Below, one piece after another: positions 42,846-53,000 of a stretch of 64,000 bases of DNA (its first letter is position 1; every line of letters begins with the position of its first letter). Under the pieces are notes generated by a model, which made no database searches, was not told where the DNA came from, and worked only from the letters and a program-made list of their open reading frames with translations. The translations under genes and the position numbers were made by a program. Source of the stretch: Cladophialophora immunda (Eukaryota > Ascomycota > Eurotiomycetes > Chaetothyriales > Herpotrichiellaceae); NCBI RefSeq assembly GCF_000835495.1, contig NW_015622544.1, positions 2,880,855 to 2,944,854 on the forward strand, read 5' to 3'.

Positions 42846-43730
42846 ATGGCGTGTGTACCACCTCCCTACTATCCGATTGCGATGCCACTCCCAGCGCAAG
42901 GACCTGGCCTGATTGGCAAGACTGTTTATCATTACATGACCCGTGATGGAGGGCCACCGAACAAGGGCGCACCTCCAGGCGGACCGCCGTCGTCTGCTGC
43001 TGCTCCTCCACCGTATTCTGTGATGCCCCCGTGTCAAGGACCATTTTGCCCTCCCCCGAGTCAGCCTGGTCCATTCTTCATGCCGCCAGGAAATGGATTC
43101 CCTGGAGCAGTGTGCGTGCCTAATGGGCCACCACCGCCTCCTCCATCTGCGCCCACATGGTTTCACCCACCACCACCTCCGCCAGCGTCAGGACCTCTTC
43201 CTGCTCCTCCGCCACCGCCACCAAATGTTGCAGGAGCAGTCGCCCATGCCGCGTCTCAAGCACCAGAACCACCGGTCAGTGGAAACCGAGTCAAAGACCG
43301 ACTTCTGGTGGTCAAAGATAGCGGAGGCCACGGGCACGTCGCGTCCAAACACCTTGCGACGTTCCATCTTTTTACCTACAACGTCATTGACAAGTATTCA
43401 GTGAATGCACACAACCAGTTCTACATCCCACCACACTCGTGCGAGCCATTCCGTGTAATGACGGCAGCGTATTCCATGCCCATCGAGGAACTCATTGAAC
43501 AACTTGATTGCATCCAAGTGGCGCCACCGGTGTATCCTCGCTATGCGATCGGACTTGCAGAGGCGTTTGATATTGGGAATGGATGGTTCCAAGTGGGCAG
43601 CAAGTTCCATCTAGACGAAGATAAGTCGAAGCAAACCATCAAGGAGGCATGGAGCAACAATATTGGCGAGGCCGGCGAATCACGGCCCAAGTATCTGATC
43701 CGGCTGCCAGGCAAGCGACCTGGAACGTGA
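42846..43730 (+). CDS. proline-rich protein with a conserved-looking C-terminal domain, function unknown
   Basis: Single exon, 294 residues from ATG 42846 (MACVPPPYYPIAMPLP). I do not recognise the family. Residues about 1-140 are low-complexity, rich in Pro, Gly and Ala, with poly-proline runs (PPPPPP near residue 100) and several Cys. Residues about 145-290 look folded: 'NRVKDRLLVVKDSGGHGH', 'FHLFTYNVIDKYSVNAHNQF', 'CEPFRVMTAAYSMPIEELI' and 'PKYLIRLPGKRPGT'. The contrast between a disordered Pro-rich half and an ordered half suggests a protein-interaction platform, but this is inference. The frame continues upstream to 42708 in what is probably leader. It lies between CFT2 and the amine oxidase on the same strand. 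Confidence 0.7.
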   Translation: MACVPPPYYPIAMPLPAQGPGLIGKTVYHYMTRDGGPPNKGAPPGGPPSSAAAPPPYSVMPPCQGPFCPPPSQPGPFFMPPGNGFPGAVCVPNGPPPPPPSAPTWFHPPPPPPASGPLPAPPPPPPNVAGAVAHAASQAPEPPVSGNRVKDRLLVVKDSGGHGHVASKHLATFHLFTYNVIDKYSVNAHNQFYIPPHSCEPFRVMTAAYSMPIEELIEQLDCIQVAPPVYPRYAIGLAEAFDIGNGWFQVGSKFHLDEDKSKQTIKEAWSNNIGEAGESRPKYLIRLPGKRPGT

Positions 43731-44336
43731 GATTCAATAGCGACATGCTGGAAATACATGTTGTCATGGGCCAAATCATCATCAACGCGGACACACCTGG
43801 CTGGGATTGGGCAACATCAACGTAGACGGACATTTGCGGCACTGATACGGGCCACCCACTGGCTGTTCGGGTGGCCTTGCCCTGTACAGTTAAGGGACTT
43901 GGCTGTTGCACACTGGCGCCCTGTCGACTTCAACGGATGAGCATCGACCGTGTCGCAATTCTGGAGGATTGGTTGCTGTGACCGAGCTCTCTTTCCTGTT
44001 TGGGGCCAACAGCTCTTCCAACGACCCCATCGAGTGGCAAGCAGAGCTGATGCATTGTGCTGTGGACCTCCGTCTCGATCGAGCAGGCAAGGGAAACGGA
44101 GCGTTGACGATCCCCAGCTGGTTGGTGAGAGAGCACGGGCTATTACTCTCGGCTAAGCAAATCCTCACAGGGTCAGACACGCTGCGGGTGGACCATTCAG
44201 ATAAGGCCCTTGGGGTCCCCATTTGCATACGAACCACTGTGGGTGGGCTTTGGATATACATATCATTCCTATCTTTCCGCTCTTCTCTTTTCCATCCACA
44301 GTTCCCTTCTCTTTCATCTCTCCAGGTCTTTCCAAG
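43731..44336. other. intergenic; upstream of the amine oxidase
   Basis: 606 bases. The last ~80 bases before the amine oxidase ATG are C/T-rich, probably the 5' leader. No gene or CCTCGG motif seen. Confidence 0.4.
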
Positions 44337-46757
44337 ATGGCAGCAGTCTCCCAGGACTTCTCTTCCAAGCCGTCGGTGGCCACATATCCCGTCGCCCACC
44401 CACTATGCCCTCTCACCGCGGCGGAGATATCCACCACGGCCGAGCTGATGAGGTCGGTGTGGCCCTCCTCAATCGACCTCCGCTTCAAGGTCATCACTCT
44501 GGACGAACCCCCCAAGAAGTCCATGATCCCGTATCTCGAGGCCGAGCATGCTGGGTCGCCTCTGCCCGCCATTCCTCGAAAGGCATTCGTGTCTTACTAC
44601 ATCAGAAACACGGTGAGTGAGAAGCCAAGTTCATCGCTCCATCAATCACGTGTACGGAAGGATGGAGGCAAGGCTCCGGAAGAGGTGTCTCTCGTTTTCT
44701 CACTCCTTAGACACGGGCTGGGCAGAGCGAGGAGACACATCATGCTCCGAGAATAAGCTGACTGACAACCCATCTTTTCCCCACGACATAGAACCGCTTT
44801 CACGAAGCAGTCGTCAACCTTTCCACTCGGACGGTAGAGAGCAATGTCCGGCTGGGCCCCAATCTGCATGGCAACGGCGACTACGACGAGATCCTCCAGG
44901 TGGAGAAGAATGCTTTGGAGGATGAGGGCGTCAAGGAGGCCATCAAAAAGTTGAAGTTGCCCGAGGGGACGGCCGTGTGTGCAGACCCTTGGATCTATGG
45001 TAAGCTCCAAGTCATCCCCTTGTCTACTCCGAGTCTGAGGTGGCTGTTTGCAATTGTTGTAAACATGGAGAGATGACTGGGTTTCACTCTGAATATCCCA
45101 TGCTGATGTCGGACCGTGGATAGGCTCTGACGGCGTCAACGACGATGAGCGCATGTACCAAGTCTTCCTGTACATGCGAGACCCGAGCAACCCTTCGGAA
45201 CTCGACAGCAACCACTACGCCTTCCCACTCCCCATCTCGCCCGTGCTGGACTGCACCGAATACAAAGTCATCCGCATCGACTATCTCCCCACGGGGGCAG
45301 ACAACACGATCCATGAGCCGAGACCTTACCAGGCCAAGCCGGCGAACGAATACGTCAATGAGTACCAGACCTTGCGCACGGATCTCAAACCTCTGAGAGT
45401 GATCCAGCCCGAGGGTGCGAGCTTCAGCCTCACGCCCGTGGGCGAGACAGGCCATGTGCTGGCGTGGCAGAAATGGACCTTCCGCGTCGGCTACAACCAG
45501 CGCGAAGGCATGGTGCTGTACGACGTCCGCTACGACTCGCGCCCGCTGTTCTACCGTCTCAGCTTGAGCGACATGAACATCCCCTATGCGGATCCCCGAC
45601 ACCCTTTCCACAAGAAGTCGGCGTACGACCTGGGCGACGCCGGCGCCGGCGCCATGGCCAACAACCTCCAGCTCGGGTGTGATTGCCTGGGCCACATCCA
45701 ATATCTCTCGTCCGTCATCACCGACGACAAGGGCGTACCGACGCCCCTGGAGAACTGCGTGTGCGTCCACGAGCAAGACGCCGGCATCGGCTGGAAACAC
45801 ACCAACTACCGCACGGGGCGCGCCGCCGTGGTCCGGCAGCGCGAGCTGGTCCTGCAGAGCATCATCACGGTCAGCAACTACGAGTACATCCTGGCCTTCA
45901 TGTTCAACCAGGCGGGCGAACTCATCTACGAAGTGCGCGCCACGGGAATCCTGTCCACGCAGCCGATCGACCACGAACTGGACAAGGTGGGCGTCCCCTT
46001 CGGCACGGTGGTCCACCCGGGCGTCCTGGCGGTGCACCACCAGCACATCTTCTCGCTGCGCGTGGACCCTATGATCGAGGGCCACAACAACCGGCTGGTG
46101 TATGACGAGGCGCACGCGCTGCCGCTGTCCCAGGACTGGAACCCGCACGGGGTGGCGTACGAGGTGGCGGAGACGCTGGTGGAGCGGGCGCAGGGCCTGG
46201 ACCTGAACCCGGAGGCGAACCGGGTGTTCAAGATCCAGAACACGGGCGTGCGCAACCCGGTCAACGGCAAGCCGGTGGCGTACAAGATCCACGCGCCGCC
46301 GTTCCAGAAGATGCTGTCGCTCCCGAGCTCGTACAACTGGAAGCGCGCCGAGTTCGCCGACCACAACATCTACGTGACGACGCACCAGGACCGCGAGCTG
46401 TACTCGGGCGGCTGGTACACGAACCAGAGCCGCGGCGGCACCGGGGTGCGCAGCTGGGCGGCGCGCCAGGACAGCGTCGTCGACACCGACATCGTCGTGT
46501 GGATCCAGTTCGGCATCAACCACGTGCCGCGCATCGAGGACTTCCCCGTCATGCCCTGCGAGATCCTCAAGGTCAGCCTCAAGCCCGTCAACTTCTTCGA
46601 CCGCAACCCGGCCCTCGACGTGCCCCCGAGCGAGCAGACCTTCAACCGCTCCACCCTCGTCAGCGAGATGCACCACCAGCCCGCCACCGAGGTCGTCGTC
46701 GGCAAGGCCGGCGAGTGCTGCCAGCAGCCGGCCGACGGCAGCAAGAGTAAATTGTAG
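44337..46757 (+). CDS. peroxisomal copper amine oxidase (primary-amine oxidase, TPQ type)
   Basis: Three exons, 44337-44612, 44792-44999 and 45124-46757, encode 705 residues. The enzyme oxidises primary amines to aldehydes, releasing H2O2 and ammonia, with copper and a self-made topaquinone. The cofactor Tyr is in 'TVSNYEYIL' (Tyr about 414, the Asn-Tyr-Asp/Glu-Tyr motif). The catalytic base Asp is in 'SAYDLGDAGAG' (about 330). Copper ligands are the His pair in 'AVHHQHIFSLRVD' and the distal His in 'NHVPRIEDFPVMP'. The last three residues are Ser-Lys-Leu, the canonical peroxisomal targeting signal. Length fits fungal peroxisomal amine oxidases, which allow growth on amines as a nitrogen source. 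The third exon is strikingly GC-rich at third positions, producing a long antisense open frame. Confidence 0.93.
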
Positions 46758-47625
46758 GGGGAAGAATCGGACCGGGGGGCTTCCCTAACGCGGTTTGAAC
46801 AGCCTGGACGGGATCAGACGATGGGGGTGTGCAGCTTTGGCAACAGGCGAGCCACAAGCCCGACGAGCGAAGAAAGGGGAAAAGCTTCTTTGAGGAGGAA
46901 AAAAAAAAACCAACAACAACAGATTGTCGGAACCATTGTCCACGCAATTATCCTGTCAGGAAAGGCGGGGGCGATCTCGACCTGGTGTTGTTCGGGAGTC
47001 GTCGATGGAACCGACACGCATGGACCCAACCAACCAACCCACATGATTTATACGACGAAAAATAAAGATCAAGTACCTCTCTTCCAACCAGGGGAGGCCG
47101 GTCTATTCTGATCTGGTCGGATATGGAGGAAGACCACGAATGGCGAAGGGGGGGGGGCTTTGAATGCGGGACAGAAAAGGCACCTGCATACCTGGGTGTC
47201 TATGTCCATCTCTCTATCGATCTGCTCAGTTTACAGTAACCACCGTAGACATATGCACGTACGCACGCAACAATTACGATTAAAAAAAAAAAAAAAAGAC
47301 CTGCTTTACTCGCAAGAACGGAACATTGTATCCCCCATTTCCCCCTTGTGTTGGGGATTGTGATCCCTCCCCCAAACCAGGTCACTAATCCAGGGGTTAT
47401 CAAGGGGGATTACCTAGGTATACAAAGGAATAAAAGGACAGGGAAATAAAGGGAGCAAACAACCGATCAACGGCCAGAATCCCCGAAACGGGACAGGTCA
47501 AAAGGAGGAAAGAAGAATATCCATTGCCTGAGCTGGAAAACTCATCAGGTTCGTGTCATTGCATTGATCCCTATTGCACATGCCGAAGCTCCAAACCGTA
47601 GCACAAAACCGCATAAACTTTGTCA
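46758..47625. other. convergent intergenic region with homopolymer runs
   Basis: 868 bases between convergent genes. Holds A11 at 46899-46909, G10 at 47148-47157 and A16 at 47282-47297, plus TTACCTAGGTATAC near 47410. No supported gene; homopolymer lengths may be assembly-sensitive. Confidence 0.45.
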
Positions 47626-49339
47626 TTAGAAGAATGCCCCGTTCCCTGCCACCCCGTCTGGCCCATCAGCTTTCCTCGTGTTTGGGTCCGGACTCCGCGG
47701 GGGCGTCATGTATAATCTCCTGCTGTCTTGACCACCCCCCAAGTGTGAGCTTGGTTCCTCTCCTGCCCGCGATACAGGATACGGCACTGACACCACGCCG
47801 CTTTCTTGGCCTCCAGTTGACCCTTGATAAGGCGCATAGGGCCGTTGCGTGGGTGGAGGGTATGAGGGTGGGTCGTATCGGCCGTTGTATTTGTCGTCGT
47901 AGCTCATCGCAAGCCCAATATCGCTCACATTGTTCGAATCGTAGAAGTCATGGCCCCCATCGCTGCCTGTCCCCACAATTGGCTGTTGTGATGTTGGCAT
48001 GCTCTGGCTGTTGGCGAGTAGAGTGGCGCCTTCTTCGTCTCCGGCGGCATTGTAGTGAGGTGGTTTGGTCGCAGCACCCGTGTAAGCGCTTGGGTGGTTC
48101 AAGGGGTTCAGTTTTTGGCCATGGGCACCAAAATCACTTCCTTCGGTATCTTTCCTTGACAAGTCATAACTCGGGTCATTGTGTCGAGTCTTGCGTCCCT
48201 TAAACAGCCATTTCGCCGACCGACCCGTAGCTCTGAGCATATCCATGCCATTGAAGGCATCAAAAATGGCCTTGATTCCCAAAAAGCCTCCTTTATATGA
48301 AGCCCGTGCCGACCCCTCACCAGCGACCGTCTCAGACATCTGTTCCTTGGAGCCAATCACATAGGGTTTCCAGCTAAAGGACCATATGTGAAAGATGGAG
48401 AAAAAGGCCATCTCGATGCACAAAAGCAACGCCGGAATGCCGACCTTGATATCGGGGGTTTGGATGCGCTTGGTGGCCTTGATAAATCCCGCGCTGGTGA
48501 GGATAGAGATGGCAATGGTCTGCCAGAAGCTCAGGAAGATGACCAATTTGATGGCGGTGATTTTCAGAAGGGGCTTATGCTGGCGGATGTCGTCCTTGAT
48601 CTGAATGTAGAACTGGATTAAGCAGTACATGGCGACGGTGATGGAAATGGTTTCGAAGACCATGACCCATATGTGGGAGAAGGCGGGATTCAGCGACTCG
48701 AGGCAATAGAGGTTGACGGCCTGCGTGATGACTGATACAATCGTGAAGAAAACGCGGATGAAACAGTACTGGAAGATGGAGACCCAGACCACCTTTTAAA
48801 CAGAGTCAGTCTTGTAAAGTGATCGCGAGGCGAGGGAAAGAACCTACATTGAACCACGTCAACCCACTTTTGGGTGTCCTCAACCAACCCTTCTCAGGGC
48901 CCCCGGTACACTTTTGAAAGTATCTCATGGGCCAAACCCATTTCTTCGGGGTGATTGTTCGGAAGTAAATCTTTTGTTGGTGTAAGTCGGGAGCGAGGTA
49001 TGCGCATAGTAACGAGAAAAAGGAGGCAATGGCGAAAGCTTCGTAGCAATCTCGGATGACTTCAAAGTAGACGCTGTGTCGGTAGTAGTAGAAGGAGAGG
49101 AGCGAGACGGCGGCGTAGATGGGGATCATGAAGAGGATGCGAATGATGTGCTTCTGTTCCCAGGGTTTCAGGTAATGCGTGGCGTGCATGAGAATGAGGA
49201 AGAAGGAGACGGCCAGGGCGATGATGGTGAAGATTGCCGCAACCCAGAGACCGATGGTATGGAACGTATGGCCATCCCATATAGGCTCCTCGGTAATCGA
49301 TAAGTCCTCATCCGTCGAATTGCACTTTGGCCAGCCCAT
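47626..49339 (-). CDS. organic solute transporter alpha / TMEM184 family protein
   Basis: Two exons, 49339-48848 and 48792-47626, with a GTAGGT donor (552 residues). The family is the seven-helix Solute_trans_a/DUF300 group. Diagnostic segments are 'TIGLWVAAIFTIIALAVSFF', 'SLLSFYYYRHSVYFEVIRDC' (after the conserved 'FMIPIYAAV'), 'YEAFAIASFFSLLCAYL', 'LVIFLSFWQTIAISIL' and 'EMAFFSIFHIWSFSWKPY'. Human TMEM184 and OST-alpha members transport or help transport organic solutes; fungal members (Mug105/vacuolar types) are poorly understood. After the last helix follows a ~190-residue Ser/Pro/Tyr/Gly-rich disordered tail. The ATG at 49339 starts MGWPKCNSTDEDL. No signal peptide is expected. Confidence 0.88.
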
Positions 49340-50639
49340 CTTGAATGTTTATTTCTTTTTGTGGCGTGTCAAAGACTGAGTCGCATTCGCATCGCTGTTC
49401 GGCGCGGCTGAATAAGGAGAAAGTATAGTTTGTGAGAGTGAGCGGACGGGTGAGAAGTGACAGGTTAGAGTGGCGTGCGTCGCAAAACGAGTGACAGAGT
49501 GAACGCGCTCAGTGTGAGGCTGTCTTTCAGATCGAGGTAGGGCGGGGAATACGAGAATAGAGAGCGAAAGGGGATTGTCGTGCGTCTGGGTGGTGTCAAA
49601 GAGTTTCAAAGAGTAACAAAGAGATGGAAATCTAAGGTCGACATTGAACAGAGTTTAGACGCAGCTCGGTGGCTTTTGGTGCTTGCTGCGCCGCAAATGC
49701 TGACAGGGAGATGCAGGTCACCGCGACTAGTTAATTGGGGGCACCAGGGGGGGCATTCGGGGGGTTTTGTAACAGCCTGACGGAGCCTGGCAGCCCTGAA
49801 GCCGTGAAGCCCCTCCGCCCGCAAAGAGCCAGTGGCCCAGGGTGGGAACGAGGCAACAGCTGAAACGGATCTGCCTTGCATTATTCCCGCACTTGGCCGC
49901 ACCGGCCTTTGGCGCATCCATCCCTGTGGCTGGCTTCGTTGATCTTGTCGTTTCTGTCTTGCAAGCGCATCGTGCTGAGTGGCTGGCTTGAGGAAATGGC
50001 CCTGAGCAGGAAGACAAGAAGACACCACTCACCCAACTAAGGCTGGCGAGGCCTCCTGCGCCCAGATACCAAGACTCCTTCAAGCAGCCCAAGATTTGGC
50101 CGTAAGCTCGCACAAGCCCATTATGCTAAGTGTCACCTACCCGCCTTGGTACTCTTATGCACTGTACTGAGTACCTTGTACGATTCGCCTGCCCTATTCA
50201 CGCCTATCCCATCCATCGTCCCGTACGAAGTGTCTATATTTAATCTCCCCCAGAGCACGCGACCATCTAGCCCCAACACGTTGCCCGGCGGTAGCCAGAG
50301 GTAGCGGTAATCACTGAAGACTATGACGATGATGGTGCTGACGGCCCTTTGTCCTCCCGCCAAACGGTACGGTACATAGTCGTATTCCGAATGAAGCGAG
50401 ATGAAGACGACAATCCCTCAATTGAATAATAGCTGTCCATTGCATTTTCTATGTTCCAAGCCCATCATGCCCATGTCATATCCTGGGGGTATATTGTGAA
50501 TGCAGTCATTTTGACTGACGACAATGATACATAATATATACAACCGCAACGCTCATCCTTCGTGCCTTCTGGCTTCCAGGATCCAGCCAGAGTTGAACTG
50601 GTCTGGAATCCCTCCTCAGCCGCACCATGATCTGACTGA
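49340..50639. other. intergenic
   Basis: 1.3 kb between minus-strand genes: upstream of the TMEM184-like gene and 3' of MET2. Short frames only; nothing supported. Confidence 0.45.
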
Positions 50640-52199
50640 CTACCAAGCAGTCAAGTCGCCGACCTCTGCCTCGCCGAACGTACTCGACTTGGTCATCTGA
50701 CCCACTCCATCTTTGACCTCTCCGTCTGGTCCGCCAACGCCTGGTTTGTTCATGATGTCCGGTAGCACCTCTCTAAAGAAGTCCAGCAGATAGCTATTCA
50801 CCTGCTCAAATTGCAACAAGAAGGCATCGTGGCCCTCGGGGCTGTCGATCTTGCCGAGTCGTCCGTTGGGGATACAGTCAGCCAGTTCTTCTTGCTCCGC
50901 AATGGTGAACAGACCGTCCGACTCAATCCCCAGTACTAACGCTGGTTGCTCTATTTGCGCGAGGGCTTCTTTGACGGTGGCGGCCCGGTTCCGCGACACA
51001 TCGTGGGTGTCCAGCTTGCGCGTGATGGCGATGTAACAGTTTGCATCGAACCGGGTCACGAATTTGGTGCCTTGGTATCGCAGGTAGGACTGTGCCGAGA
51101 AGTAATGATGAGTCGGTCTGGACGTCTTCTTCTCGACAACAGGCACAGGTATGACGAACTCGGTAGCCCCGTTGAACTGTGGGTCTTTGAATGTCGCCGG
51201 TCGCTCCTCACTCTCGGGCGAGTGGCGCTCTGATGGCGGCTCGGACATAGCGCCATTGCGGGACGCAGGGCGAGAATCGCGGGATCCTTTGGCCAGTTTA
51301 TGCCCATCGTTGTGGATGCTCCAGTGCTCGTTTTGAACACCGTTGGTCTTCTGCCCTTGATTGATGGAGGGCTTCTTCGACAGATCTGGAGTATTGCGAC
51401 CAAAGCGAGCCTCAAACGAATCCCGACTGCGGTATGTGAGGAGAGCCGACATGCGGGCTGCGCCCAAGCCGGCGGTTGGAGGCTCTTCGAACGAGTAATA
51501 CCCATCTTCATATTTCGGGTCCGAGTAGATCGCCTGCCGTTGAGCTTCTCCCCAGCTGATGCCCCAGGCACTGTGTGTCGCCGACGTGGCTATGGGTGCA
51601 ATGCTCCGCACGTAGTCTTTCCCGAAGTACGCATACTCCAGACTCAGCATGCCTCCCATAGACCCGCCGACCACGCATGCGATTTGTCGGACACCGAGAT
51701 GATCGAGGACAATTTTATGTATCCTGTCAAAAATCGTCAGCCGTCTATACCAATTGCCCTCCTGCACCTCTCTCACTCACCGCACGTCATCCCTTATCGT
51801 GGTTAAAGGAAACTCTGGGCCATATCTGCCTTGCGTCGGGTCGCCATCCTTGTTTGTCACTGGACTGGCACTGCCATAGGGACTCCCCAGACTATTCAGG
51901 CAGACAACAAAGAATCTCGTCACGTCAAAGGCCTGGCCAGGCCCTCCCAGCAAAGGTCCCCACCAGTCGGCAACATCCGCACTGCCACTGAGGGCATGGC
52001 ATATCACCAGGACATTATTCCCGGCTTCAGAGAGCTGGCCACGGACGGTATATGCGACGGGGACGTTTTTGAGGACGACGCCGGATTCGAGGGTGAAGGA
52101 GGGAACAATGACGATTTCTTGCTCGGGGACGAGTTTGGCGAAAGGGTTTTCAGGTTGTCCTTTGGCACTCTCTACGGGATTTAGTAGCCGTTCAATCAT
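50640..52199 (-). CDS. MET2: homoserine O-acetyltransferase
   Basis: Two exons, 52199-51781 and 51723-50640, encode about 500 residues. It acetylates L-homoserine with acetyl-CoA, the first committed step to methionine. It is an alpha/beta hydrolase-fold enzyme: 'HALSGSADVADWWGPLLGG' and 'GSPYGSASPVT' near the front, nucleophile Ser in 'GGSMGGM', 'PIATSATHSAWGISWGEAQR', the Asp in 'LGIESDGLFT' and the final His in 'SPEGHDAFLLQ'. The ATG at 52199 (MIERLLNPVESAKG) has A at -3 and is preferred because no ATG precedes it in frame. A fungal-type insert of ~90 residues with Ser/Arg/Glu-rich sequence sits between 'FGRNTPDL' and 'HHYFSAQSYLRYQG'. Upstream, TGAGTCA at 52526-52532 fits general amino acid control. 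Confidence 0.92.
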
Positions 52200-53000
52200 G
52201 GTTGTGCGAGAGGGCCAAATGGGCACAGCGGCGGGAGATAGGGAAGGAGAGGGAAGTATGGGGGATACTGACGGAGTCGTGGAGAGGCTGTCTGAGTCTG
52301 CCCGTTGGTATTTGTATCCTTGTAGGCCATGGTGTCCATCCAGGCCGAAATTGACTTGGAGAGGGCGAAGTCTTGCTGATGCGCGGCGTCAAATACGGAG
52401 GGTGGGTGGTTTTTATTGCACAACGTCGAGGGTGTTAACGAGCTGATGTGAGATCCATTGACTCCAGAGCTCTTGTCTTCGGGCTCTCTCGTATATAGTT
52501 GGTTGAGGGCCAGCTGCTGCTGCAGTGAGTCAAAATGAAAGCAGTCGCAGGAGACTTGACCGAAAAGTGGACACGAAGGGACCAGGTTCTAACATGCCTG
52601 GAAAAGTTCATATTTCGGTAGTGGGTTTGGGGGGAGGCAGAGTGGAAGCCAGCGCAGGCATTCCGCCACTTGTGACTGGGCGCCGGTGGAGGGGTCGGTG
52701 GCATCATCACGCACCAATTGCATTAGGGACGCTAGAGCTCACTAGGCCTCGGCAAATGTGTTCAAGGGCAGCTTTTCCGAAACCGGCCCCTGAAATGGCA
52801 AAAAGGAGGCAAGGCTGCAAGGCTGCAAGGCTGTGGAACGAAACAGCGGCAAAACATTTTGGAGCGTTCGTCTCCAACCGTGGTCAGTACTCTCAAATGG
52901 ATGCCAACAGACATATATATTTAGCAAACCATTTTGAAATCTACCTGTGTATACCCGCTGTCCAAGCTAGCAAGCCGTGTATATATCCCCGAAAATGCTC
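52200..53000. promoter_or_regulatory. upstream region of MET2 with a TGAGTCA site; 3' flank of the MFS gene
   Basis: 801 bases. TGAGTCA (Gcn4/CpcA type) lies at 52526-52532, 327 bases before the MET2 ATG. A repeated AAGGCTGC occurs near 52811-52831. No gene seen. Confidence 0.4.

Noticed and set aside
45084..46676. 530-codon open frame antisense to the amine oxidase
   Set aside because: It mirrors the very GC-rich third positions of exon 3. Its translation is Val/Arg/Asp/Leu-heavy without domain structure, and the sense strand is unmistakably amine oxidase.
47148..47297. G10 and A16 homopolymers as possible functional elements
   Set aside because: Ordinary intergenic homopolymers in a 3' convergent region; length may even be a sequencing artefact.
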